Source: Candidatus Thermodiscus eudorianus (GTDB taxonomy: Archaea; Thermoproteota; Thermoprotei_A; Sulfolobales; Acidilobaceae). Taken from it: 64,000 nt of DNA. Below the pieces are notes generated by a model. It had not been told where the DNA came from. It made no database searches and worked only from the letters and a program-made list of their open reading frames with translations. The translations under genes were made by a program, and so were the position numbers. Location: assembly GCA_015521085.1 (NCBI GenBank), contig WAOW01000004.1, forward strand, positions 186,001-250,000, in the 5' to 3' direction. Positions 25,811 to 33,163 of the stretch are shown piece by piece (position 1 is the first letter of the stretch; each line of letters opens with the position of its first letter).

Positions 25811-26344
25811 GTGGGTTTGTACTTGTTGATCGTCCGGTACGGCGGGGAGGCTGAGAGGAAGCGCCTGGAGTACGTGCTCGAACGCTTCAAGGATAGGGTT
25901 AAGACAGTCAAGCCCGGCGGGTCCGTGGTCCTAATCGACGGTGATCGTGAGGATGTTAAATTTTTATTAGAGGAATTGTTTTCCAGGCTACCCAGGGAGA
26001 ACGTGGCCTTGTACAAGCTGAGCGAGCCCGACGTAGAGGTCGAGGAGAGGCGCCGGGTCCTAGAGGTCGAGACCCGGAGCCCGGTGGAGGAGGTCTGGGG
26101 GGCTATCAGCTTGATCATGGCCAGGCTCAAGGGGAGCCTGGTCAGCGAGGTCCGCGGTAGCCGCGAGTACGTTGTCAGGCCCCGCGGCGGCTATGCGCGC
26201 GTCAAGATACACGTTTCTCCTGTTAGCGGGGGCGGTAGCCTCGTCCGTGTAGTCGTTGAGGGTTATGGGAGTGGGTTTGACCGGGTGGTTTCTGGCCTTG
26301 TAGATGAGTTGGGCTTGCTGGGGGTTGTGAGGCGTGTCGAGTAG
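25811..26344 (+). CDS. Island protein of unknown function, two small domains
   Basis: A 177-residue soluble protein. The first 75 residues form an alternating helix/strand unit (LYLLIVRYGGEAERKRLEYV, VVLIDGDREDVKFLLEEL). The last 95 residues run as helix, then strands (SREYVVRPRGGYARVKIHVS, GGGSLVRVVVEGYG), then a final helix. The order resembles a START/SRPBCC-like helix-grip fold, but only at pattern level. GTG 25811 and TTG 25817 are both possible starts. Its end overlaps the start of the 599-residue gene by 11 bases, so the two are coupled. An adaptor or ligand-binding role next to the kinase is an inference. Confidence 0.7.
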   Translation: MGLYLLIVRYGGEAERKRLEYVLERFKDRVKTVKPGGSVVLIDGDREDVKFLLEELFSRLPRENVALYKLSEPDVEVEERRRVLEVETRSPVEEVWGAISLIMARLKGSLVSEVRGSREYVVRPRGGYARVKIHVSPVSGGGSLVRVVVEGYGSGFDRVVSGLVDELGLLGVVRRVE

Positions 26345-28133
26345 TGGTGGCTGTGATCGGGAGTCTATCCTTGGCTTGGTGGATGTGATCCTACGGGAGG
26401 ATCTGGAGGGCCTGGCCCGCGGGTATAGTTTTGATGAGAGGCTGGAGTTTTGGAACGACTTGAAGGCCCAGTACAACCAGTACATTAGGGGGTGCGCGGC
26501 GCGGTTTAGCAGGGAGATTGACAGGCTTATACGTGGCAAGTTTAGGCTCGCGCAGTTGATGATCGCGGCCAGCTTCAAGGTTAATGGCGAGGAGCTCCCG
26601 GAGGTTACTGGTAGGTTCTCCGACGAGGAGTACCAGGTTTTGTTCGATCTTGAGGAATTGAAGGAGCTCGACTTCCTCAGCGTTGACGACCTGGTCGAGT
26701 TCATCGAGAGGAGGGAGGGGAAGGTGTATGAGATGGTCAAGAAGTACTATGAGAGGGGCTATCACATGCTCGACACGAAGTGGACCAACATCATGGGGGC
26801 CCTGGCCCTTGCTATGGCTGAGCGCTACAAGGAGAGGAGGCTCAAGATAGAGGAGGCGGTGGTTAAGTACATCAGGAAGAAGCCCCTCACCATATTCATA
26901 AGCGAGATAGAGGAGGCCGTGAAGAAGGCCCTCGAAGCGGGGGAGGCGAGGAGAGAGGCCTCCCAGACCATCGAGAAGATAGCGGGCGAGATAGACAAGA
27001 TAGAGCCGGTAATCGCGGGTAGCGGGGGCATAGAGGAGGCCATAGAATCCAGGGAGAAAGCCCTCACAATGATCGAGAAGCTCCTCAAGGAGCTAGACGA
27101 GACCAGGGGCAAGCTGAGGGAGAAGGAGGCCGAGCTGGAGAGGCTAGCAAGCCAATACACCGAGTCATCCAGCGCCAGGGAGATAGTCGAGGCAGAACTC
27201 GAAGCCCTGAAAGGCCGGGTACGCGAGCTCGAAGCCCTACTAGAAGAGTACAAGGCCGCCGTCGCCACGCTCAAGGCCGAGAAGGAGGCCCTAGCCGAGA
27301 GGCTGGAGGAGTTGAAGGCGGGCCTCGAAGGCAGGGGCGGGGGCAACCTGGTCAGCAGGGAGGAGGCATGGGCGCTGGAGAACGCGCTGGTGGAGCGGAT
27401 AGTAAGGAAGCTGGCCGAGGGAGCAGTGGTCTATGACCCCGTGAGGGGCGAGTCCCGCGAGGTGAAATGGAACAGGAGGGTCTACTACAGCCTCCACGGC
27501 GACGGCAAGCCCCAGGGCAGGGGAGTACAACTCCAGTCCCTCAGGGGCGTCTTCAAGAAGAGGAAGGAGCTGGTGGTAGACGCGGTGACGCTAGTCCATA
27601 GGGACTCCTTCGACGAGAAGGGGTGGGACCAGGAGCCCGTCGGGCTAGGAGAGGTCATGGAGGTGGTCGAGTCCAGGCTGGAGGAGGCCGGCCGGGGCGG
27701 CTACTACCATATACTGGTGTTGAGTAGCCCCACCGGCTTCACTGAGAAGGCCAGGATGTTCGTTGAGAGCAACGACTACCTGGTAAACCTAGCCTCCAGG
27801 CACGTGACAGTCTACCTAGTAGACCCCGTCAAGGGCCAGCTCTACTACAATTCCAGGGACGAGGCGGCCGAGGCCAACAAGCACCTAGCAGACCCCAGGC
27901 TGCCCGAGGAGAGGGTGAAGAGGGTGCTGGAATACCTGAGGTCGGAGGAGGCCAAGGAGAAGGCCGTGCTGATCGGGGGCGGCTCGCCATTCCTACTGGC
28001 AGAGGATATAGCCAAGGCCACCGGCGAGGACCTGGAGATAGTGGCCAGGGCCATGGCCAGGGCCGAGGAGGAGGGGCTGGGCCGGGTGATGGTGACTAGC
28101 GACGGGCTGAAGGCCCTCTTCTACAAGCACTAG
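26334..28133 (+). CDS. Large coiled-coil island protein with an unrecognised C-terminal domain
   Basis: A 599-residue cytoplasmic protein I cannot place in a family. Residues 1-210 are helical with an acidic middle (FSDEEYQVLFDLEELKELDF). Residues 215-340 form a long charged coiled coil with heptads (LLKELDETRGKLREKEAELE). Residues 350-530 are an alpha/beta domain containing YYHILVLSSPTGFTEKARMF and HVTVYLVDPVKGQLYYN, which could be Rossmann-like or nuclease-like but shows no sure catalytic motif. The last 60 residues resemble a winged helix (FLLAEDIAKATGEDLEIVAR). GTG 26334 follows GTGAGGC. Its place between the kinase and the ESCRT-like genes suggests a scaffold. Confidence 0.75.
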   Translation: MSSSGGCDRESILGLVDVILREDLEGLARGYSFDERLEFWNDLKAQYNQYIRGCAARFSREIDRLIRGKFRLAQLMIAASFKVNGEELPEVTGRFSDEEYQVLFDLEELKELDFLSVDDLVEFIERREGKVYEMVKKYYERGYHMLDTKWTNIMGALALAMAERYKERRLKIEEAVVKYIRKKPLTIFISEIEEAVKKALEAGEARREASQTIEKIAGEIDKIEPVIAGSGGIEEAIESREKALTMIEKLLKELDETRGKLREKEAELERLASQYTESSSAREIVEAELEALKGRVRELEALLEEYKAAVATLKAEKEALAERLEELKAGLEGRGGGNLVSREEAWALENALVERIVRKLAEGAVVYDPVRGESREVKWNRRVYYSLHGDGKPQGRGVQLQSLRGVFKKRKELVVDAVTLVHRDSFDEKGWDQEPVGLGEVMEVVESRLEEAGRGGYYHILVLSSPTGFTEKARMFVESNDYLVNLASRHVTVYLVDPVKGQLYYNSRDEAAEANKHLADPRLPEERVKRVLEYLRSEEAKEKAVLIGGGSPFLLAEDIAKATGEDLEIVARAMARAEEEGLGRVMVTSDGLKALFYKH

Positions 28134-28144
28134 CGGGGGTGGGT

Positions 28145-28711
28145 ATGGTGTCGAGGCTCGGGGACCTGGACACGAGGGACCTCCTGGAGAAGGCCTATGA
28201 GAGGCTACTACCAGCGCTAGGCTACCTCCACAGCAGTCCAGCCGGCTTCGCAGCCAGCGTGATAGTATTCGCCACATGGGTCTACAGGAGGAGCGCCTCC
28301 GACAAGAAGAGGGCAGCCGTAGAGCTCGACAGGGACTATGAGAGGCTCGTGAAGCTACAGGCCAGGATAAGGGAGCTGGAGGAGAGGAGGAGGCTCCTCC
28401 AGAGGCTCCTGGAGAAGGTCGAGGGCGAGAGGGACAGGCAGAGGATTGAGAGACAGCTAAAGCTGGTTGAGGCCGAGCTGGATGGGCTATACGAGGAGTA
28501 CGACCTCCTGGAGCTGAGGATAGCGGCTGTGGAGAAGCTGGTGAGGCTCAAGGAGGAGGGAGTCATCAAGAAGATCAAGGACGTGCTCGACGAGATAGAA
28601 GAGGGCAAGGCCGACAAGGCCCTCTACGACGTGCTACGCGCCCTAGAAGAGAGGTGGAGGAAGAGGGAGCTAACCCGGAACGTGCTGGAGAGGATAATAG
28701 AGGAGGGCTAG
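28145..28711 (+). CDS. Membrane-associated ESCRT-III-like helical protein
   Basis: A 188-residue protein. A short hydrophobic segment (GFAASVIVFATWVYRR, about residues 32-47) could sit in or on the membrane. The rest is a charged helical body (ELEERRRLLQRLLEKVEGER, then a second long helix) ending in LVRLKEEGVIKKIKDVLDEI and further helices. The body parallels the protein encoded at 28827 segment by segment, including an LxRLK...G[VI]xxKIK[DN]V core. This long hairpin plus short helices is the ESCRT-III/CdvB plan. No direct sequence match is claimed. ATG 28145 is used; GTG 28151 also has a good ribosome site. Confidence 0.7.
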   Translation: MVSRLGDLDTRDLLEKAYERLLPALGYLHSSPAGFAASVIVFATWVYRRSASDKKRAAVELDRDYERLVKLQARIRELEERRRLLQRLLEKVEGERDRQRIERQLKLVEAELDGLYEEYDLLELRIAAVEKLVRLKEEGVIKKIKDVLDEIEEGKADKALYDVLRALEERWRKRELTRNVLERIIEEG

Positions 28712-28826
28712 CCGGGAGGACCCCCCACACCCGGCGGGGAGGGATGCCCTGCTGGGGTGGAAGGGGGTCCCTCCAATGCCTGGAGGGTCCCTCGACGTGT
28801 AGGAGTATGGGAGGTGTATGTGAGCT
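28712..28826. other. Intergenic spacer inside the island with two palindrome copies
   Basis: This 115-base spacer separates the two ESCRT-like genes. It has one near copy (GGGGGTCCCTC, 28764-28774) and one exact copy (28783-28793) of the recurring motif, then a strong Shine-Dalgarno GGGAGGTG 10 bases before the next ATG. Confidence 0.55.
28783..28793. repeat. GAGGGWCCCTC palindrome between ESCRT-like genes
   Basis: GAGGGTCCCTC, 34 bases before the start codon of the 206-residue ESCRT-like protein. Confidence 0.65.
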
Positions 28827-29447
28827 ATGGATATCGGGGGTAAGATTAGGGGCTTCATCCGCCGTGGGGACTGGATTGACAAGGTGAAGGTCGAGGAGCT
28901 TGAGAGGGAGCTGATCAAGCTGGACAACCAGATTAGCTTGGCGAGCAAGGAGATCCAGAAGCTTGAGAAGGCGAAGAAGGAGCTCTTCCAGGAGGGCGTC
29001 GGTAAGAGTGACGTGGAGAAGCTGCTCCTGGCCGAGAAGATAAAGGATCTAGACGCCGAGATCAAGATGAAGCTCCGCGAGTACAATAGGTTAATGAAGC
29101 AGAGGAGGGCCCTGTCAAACCTGATCAGGCTGAAGAAGTGGGAGGCTAGGCTCAAGGAGACCGGTATATGGGAGAAGATCAAGAACGTGGAGCCCGAGAA
29201 ACTAATGGAAGCCCTCTCCAACGTGCAGTTCGAGGACCAGATGTTCGAGACCAACATAGACAAGATAAACGAGATACTAGGTAGGGAGGCGACCCAGATA
29301 GAGGTAGACGAGGGCACCAAGGAGATACTGGAGCTGTGGGAGAAGGTGGAGAAGAGCGAGCTGTCACCAGAGGTCGTCGAGGAAGAGCTGTCGGTGAAGC
29401 TGGAGCCGGAGGAAGAGAAGAAGGAGAAGGAGAAAGAAACCCTCTAG
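28827..29447 (+). CDS. ESCRT-III/CdvB-like helical protein
   Basis: A 206-residue soluble protein with a basic N-terminus (GGKIRGFIRRGDWIDKVK), a long helical hairpin (about residues 22-105), short helices containing LIRLKKWEARLKETGIWEKI, and a later acidic part. The order matches Snf7/CdvB proteins: basic helix 1, long helix 2, short helices 3-4, acidic tail. The tail ends in the highly charged EPEEEKKEKEKETL, where CdvB proteins usually carry an MIT-interacting motif. The AAA gene with an MIT-like domain follows directly. These facts together support an ESCRT-III-like polymer subunit acting at the membrane; none alone is proof. A strong ribosome site (GGGAGGTG) precedes ATG 28827. Confidence 0.7.
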   Translation: MDIGGKIRGFIRRGDWIDKVKVEELERELIKLDNQISLASKEIQKLEKAKKELFQEGVGKSDVEKLLLAEKIKDLDAEIKMKLREYNRLMKQRRALSNLIRLKKWEARLKETGIWEKIKNVEPEKLMEALSNVQFEDQMFETNIDKINEILGREATQIEVDEGTKEILELWEKVEKSELSPEVVEEELSVKLEPEEEKKEKEKETL

Positions 29448-29475
29448 CACGGAGCCAGCCGCCGAGAGACTATAG

Positions 29476-29487
29476 ACGCTAAATAAC
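29476..29487 (+). promoter_or_regulatory. Possible TATA box for the AAA ATPase gene
   Basis: ACGCTAAATAAC lies about 20-30 bases before ATG 29506, which fits a leaderless transcript. The sequence just before the ATG is also AT-rich (TTTTATTTAATAT) and could be read as a competing, closer TATA element. Confidence 0.4.
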
Positions 29488-29505
29488 ATGAATTTTATTT
29501 AATAT

Positions 29506-30771
29506 ATGACTAGCGTGGATAAGGGGTGGGGGACCTTATCACACATAGACACGACGGGATTCCTAAACCAGGAGATAAAAAAGGCCAAGAAGCGGATGGA
29601 GGCAGCGCTAGCCAAGGGAGACTACTACACCGCGTCAATACAGGCCAAACGAGTATCAGAACTACTACGAGAGCTAGCCAAGGCCAGGAAATGGGGTCAA
29701 AAAGACCTACTGAGACTAGCAGAAGAATACAGCCAGCTAGCCAAGAGGCTATCCCAGGGAGAACCCCCAGCCAAGCCCATACCAAGGATACCAGCAAGCC
29801 AGCAGCCCACGAAGCCAACCCAAACACCGAGCCCCAAGCCCCAGGCCACGGGGGAGATCGAGGCCCTGGACTCAGAGTTCGACAAGCAGGCCGAGGCCCT
29901 AATAGCTAGAGCCGACATCACATGGGACGACATAGCCGGGCTTGAGGAGGTCAAGAGGAGCCTCGTAGAAGCGATATTCTACAGCATAGCCAGGCCCGAG
30001 GACCCCGGTGTTAGGGTGGAGCCCCCCAGGAGGTTCCTACTCTACGGGCCCCCCGGCACAGGGAAGACCATGCTGGCCATGGCTGCGAGCAACATGCTAG
30101 GCGCCACCTTCATAAACGTCAGCGTTGACAAGGTGCTTTCAAGGTATGTAGGCGACGCCCCCAGGATGATTAGCGCCGTCTTCAGGCTCGCCGTGAGGAG
30201 GGCTCCCAGCATAGTGTTCTTCGACGAGGTCGAGACCCTCATGATGAAGAGGGACACGGGCAAGGAGGCTGCCACAGGCCTAGTCCAAACCCTACTAACA
30301 GAGCTGGACGGCTTCAAAACCAAGAAGCTAGACAAGCCGGTCATAGTCATCGCTGCGACCAACAAGCCCTGGCTACTAGACGAGGCGATACTATCAAGGT
30401 TTGAGAAGAGGATATACGTGCCCCCACCCGACAAGAAGGCGAGAGAAGCAATATTCAGGCTAAACCTGGAGAAGAAGGGGTTCAAGCTGGAAGGGATAAC
30501 CTACGAGGAACTAGCCGACAGGACCGAAGGCTACAGCGGGAGGGACATAGCAAACGCCTGTAGGGAGGCGATAATGATGATGCTGAGGAGGGCCAACCCC
30601 GACATATACAAGCAACTCACAATGATAAAAGACCCGTCCAAGCTCAAAGACGTACGATACAAGATACTACCGATAAAGAGGGAGGAAATACTACAAGCAC
30701 TAGAAAAAGTGAAACCACCGATAACCCCGGAGGAGCTAGAGAAATACAGGGAATGGGCCCGGCAACACTAG
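29506..30771 (+). CDS. Vps4/CdvC-like AAA ATPase with N-terminal MIT-like domain
   Basis: A 421-residue AAA ATPase of the meiotic clade that in cells disassembles ESCRT-III polymers. Residues 17-85 form a three-helix MIT-like unit (AALAKGDYYTASIQAKRVSE and LLRLAEEYSQLAKRLSQG). A Pro/Thr-rich linker (87-112) joins it to the AAA domain, which opens with ITWDDIAGLEEVKRSLVEAI. Walker A is GPPGTGKT near residue 180, Walker B IVFFDEVETL near 237, and the second region of homology follows (AATNKPWLLDEAILSRFEKR). The C-terminal small domain and final helix are present. It is not beside cdvA/cdvB genes but next to two ESCRT-III-like genes, so it is probably a paralogue devoted to this island. Confidence 0.9.
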   Translation: MTSVDKGWGTLSHIDTTGFLNQEIKKAKKRMEAALAKGDYYTASIQAKRVSELLRELAKARKWGQKDLLRLAEEYSQLAKRLSQGEPPAKPIPRIPASQQPTKPTQTPSPKPQATGEIEALDSEFDKQAEALIARADITWDDIAGLEEVKRSLVEAIFYSIARPEDPGVRVEPPRRFLLYGPPGTGKTMLAMAASNMLGATFINVSVDKVLSRYVGDAPRMISAVFRLAVRRAPSIVFFDEVETLMMKRDTGKEAATGLVQTLLTELDGFKTKKLDKPVIVIAATNKPWLLDEAILSRFEKRIYVPPPDKKAREAIFRLNLEKKGFKLEGITYEELADRTEGYSGRDIANACREAIMMMLRRANPDIYKQLTMIKDPSKLKDVRYKILPIKREEILQALEKVKPPITPEELEKYREWARQH

Positions 30772-30792
30772 CCAATAACGGGGGCGGCCCCG

Positions 30793-31746
30793 ATGGGGAT
30801 GAAGGAGATAATACTCCTATGGCAAGCCAAAGACAAGCTACACCAATACAAGCTAAAGCCAGGCAAAACCTACTACATAGGAAGACCCACAATGGAAACA
30901 CTACAACGACACCCAGACCTATCCCCATTCGGAGTCTACATAATACCAGAAGACCCAGACGAGAAACCACACTACACGGGATACGACACAACACTAGTCT
31001 CCCGCCTAGACACGCGGATAGCAATAACCAGGGAAGGTGACAAGATTAAGATAAAAAACCACGGCCCCAAGGGCACGGGAGCCAAAAACCCTACAATCAT
31101 AAACAACCAAATACTAGCCCCAGGAGAAGAAAAAGAGATAACACTAGACGACACGGGCAACATAAGCCTAGAACTAACAAGCCAGGGCCCAACATTCACA
31201 ATAGCAGTACGGGAACAAGAAAGAACCAAGATGAGGCTCGAAACGGGGACACCGATAACCCTGCCAAAGACGCTGGCGGAACAGTTGGTGAAGAGGGGAC
31301 TGGTGAAGGAGGCGGTAGACCTGGGAGACACCATGGAGATAGTGATAAAACCCGAAGCCGGGGACAGCCTCCTAATAGAGCTACTATCAGAACTACTAGG
31401 CACCCTAAGGATAGTAAAGACATCAATGGAGAAAATAGCCCAACAACCATCCAAGGAGAAACAAAGGGAAAAACAGAAACAGGGGCTCCAGAGGATAGAC
31501 ATGATACTATCAGACATATACATGACCCTAGACAGGGACCCGGGACAAGCACAAATCCAATTCCAAAGGCTAGAGAAGATAAAAGAATACGGAGAACTCA
31601 TAGAAAACCTAGGAGAACAAGCCAAAACCACCTACGAAAGCCTCAGAATGCTAATGCACTGGTCAGTGCAATCCCATAAGGAGGAGATAAAACAACAAAT
31701 AATACTACTAAGAGAGATCATAAAGGAAAAGATACAACTACAATAG
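30793..31746 (+). CDS. FHA-domain protein with C-terminal coiled coil
   Basis: A 317-residue soluble protein. Residues 1-130 have the FHA pattern: a first strand, then YYIGRP (the GR motif), a loop of 35 residues, LVSRLDTRIAI (the SR motif that binds phosphothreonine; the usual following His is Asp here), KIKIKNHGPKGTG and IINNQILAPGEEKEI. FHA domains bind phosphothreonine, so this is the natural reader for the kinase encoded at 22813. Residues 130-180 form an insert with TPITLPKTLAEQLVKRGLV. Residues 185-317 are helical and probably coiled coil. The codons are rich in A (CTA, ATA, AAA), unlike the first island genes. It lies 21 bases after the AAA gene, so they are cotranscribed. Confidence 0.8.
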   Translation: MGMKEIILLWQAKDKLHQYKLKPGKTYYIGRPTMETLQRHPDLSPFGVYIIPEDPDEKPHYTGYDTTLVSRLDTRIAITREGDKIKIKNHGPKGTGAKNPTIINNQILAPGEEKEITLDDTGNISLELTSQGPTFTIAVREQERTKMRLETGTPITLPKTLAEQLVKRGLVKEAVDLGDTMEIVIKPEAGDSLLIELLSELLGTLRIVKTSMEKIAQQPSKEKQREKQKQGLQRIDMILSDIYMTLDRDPGQAQIQFQRLEKIKEYGELIENLGEQAKTTYESLRMLMHWSVQSHKEEIKQQIILLREIIKEKIQLQ

Positions 31747-31854
31747 CTGGGGAGGACAAACATACGAGCATAGATAGCCTGAATGGTCCGGCCTTTAATT
31801 GATATAGGTCTAGGTATAACTGTCGTGAGCTTTTCTAGGCATGAGAGGTTTGGC

Positions 31855-32022
31855 GTGAGGAGGGCTACGATTGAGGTGGACGAGGAAACAATCCAGAAGG
31901 TCTACAAGACCTTCCTATTCATTCTAGCCTCAAAGAAACTAGCCAAACTACTAGACGAGGAAGACGCAAAAGAACTAGCAAATACAATAGAGGAAACCCT
32001 ATGGAAAAGGTTGCGGTCATAG
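31855..32022 (+). CDS. VapB-type antitoxin
   Basis: A 55-residue protein starting with the strand-helix pattern RRATIEVDEETIQKVYKTF, then a helical toxin-binding tail, as in the antitoxins that pair with PIN-domain VapC toxins. GTG 31855 is preferred because AGAGGT lies 6 bases upstream; the frame is open to 31783. Its end overlaps the start of a PIN-domain frame by 22 bases, the usual vapBC arrangement. Because the toxin is broken, this antitoxin may be an orphan or on its way to loss. Confidence 0.65.
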   Translation: MRRATIEVDEETIQKVYKTFLFILASKKLAKLLDEEDAKELANTIEETLWKRLRS

Positions 32023-32211
32023 TTGATGCAAATATACTCCTTTCCTCAGCCATAAGACCCGAGGGCTCGACTTACAGGAGACTCCGAGGTCGCCATACTC
32101 GCAGAACTCGAAGACTATATAGGGCATTGGCTCGACTCCATGGCCCGGCACCCTGATAATGTTGGGGTGGCTGAGCCTTGGCAATATCGAATGTTTTACG
32201 CGTTTATCTAG
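32001..32211 (+). pseudogene. Degraded PIN-domain toxin (VapC) remnant
   Basis: ATG 32001 opens a frame reading EKVAVIVDANILLSSAIRPE, the typical first strand of a PIN ribonuclease with its catalytic Asp, and then runs to a stop at 32154. From 32086 the next frame reads EVAILAELEDYIG, the expected continuation of the fold, to a stop at 32209. A one-base shift between about 32070 and 32086 would join the two. Even joined, the protein would have about 70 residues against about 130 in the family, so the last acidic residues are missing. The toxin is therefore dead. Confidence 0.65.
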
Positions 32212-32266
32212 GGCGCGTCTCTCGTCAGGTTAGGTTTCTTGTATAGTGGGGCTTGTGTGGGCGGGG

Positions 32267-33163
32267 TTATGGTATGTTGCATTCTCGGGTTGTGTCTGCC
32301 TTGTGTATTTTTGTTTTGGCTAGGTATTCTATTAGTTCTTCTATTATTTTCTTGGTGTTGGATGCTACGATTACTAGGTCGTATGGGCGTTTTCCTCTCC
32401 TCTCCTCCTCTATCCTTTCCTTGATCTCGTCTCCGCGTTCTGCTTCGTGTCGTGGAGTGTAGTATACTACCACAAATTTTGTGTCTGGGCGGCATTCTAT
32501 TATTTCGTCGAGTTCAGAGCTGAATTCCTTGGCCCTCTTTATCAAATCCATGCGGACACCAGTCCTGATCTGGATAGCAACTTTTAGATTGTCAGGGTCT
32601 GGTGGGATTGCGCAGTCGATCTCCCGGGTTTTGTTGTTGCATGTGATCTTGATTTTCCCGGCTGGTATGCCGCATTTGTTTAGGATGTTTATTATTTCTT
32701 TTTCGATTTTCTTTCCCCTGTAGTGTCTTTTCTGGTGTTCCTCCCAGTTTTTATAGAACTTGTAGAGGACTGTCTCCATGTGTAACGGGTGTTTTAGGTT
32801 TTCCATGACGGCTTCTATGAACTTGTCTAGTTTGTCTTGGTCGATTTCTCTTCTCAGGCTGTAGACGTTCTTCAGCCCGTAGAGCCTGTCGAGTTCTCTG
32901 ACGCTGAATCCGCATATCATCATGAAGAAGGGAATCATTACGTGGGGGTTCCTCTTTATCATTGTTTCTATGTCTGTCTTCGTTGCTTTATCGAATCTTA
33001 CTAGTAGAGTGTCTTTGTCGAATAAGTTGGAGGTTGCTAGTATTTTTCCTATTCTGAGTGTCATCTCGTCGAGCTCGTTGTAGAGTATTGGTAGCTCGGC
33101 GTAGTTTGGGCGTGGGATCTTGGCTAGTATCGATTTAACCAGGTCTTCGTGCTCGTTCTTCAA
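32267..33163 (-). CDS. Putative restriction endonuclease of a type II system
   Basis: A 298-residue protein encoded directly behind an adenine methyltransferase; its TTG start overlaps the methyltransferase stop by 4 bases. N-terminal 150 residues are helical. The middle has the order of a PD-(D/E)xK nuclease: a helix (GKKIEKEIINILNKCGIPAG), strand KIKITCNN, TREIDCAIPP, then VAIQIRTG. The third motif would be QxR rather than ExK, a known kind of variation that makes activity less sure. A later strand KFVVVYYTP and helix-strand-helix follow. Identity as the cognate endonuclease is inferred from position. The codons are richer in T and A than in the core genes, in keeping with transfer. Confidence 0.65.
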   Translation of the reverse strand: MKNEHEDLVKSILAKIPRPNYAELPILYNELDEMTLRIGKILATSNLFDKDTLLVRFDKATKTDIETMIKRNPHVMIPFFMMICGFSVRELDRLYGLKNVYSLRREIDQDKLDKFIEAVMENLKHPLHMETVLYKFYKNWEEHQKRHYRGKKIEKEIINILNKCGIPAGKIKITCNNKTREIDCAIPPDPDNLKVAIQIRTGVRMDLIKRAKEFSSELDEIIECRPDTKFVVVYYTPRHEAERGDEIKERIEEERRGKRPYDLVIVASNTKKIIEELIEYLAKTKIHKADTTRECNIP

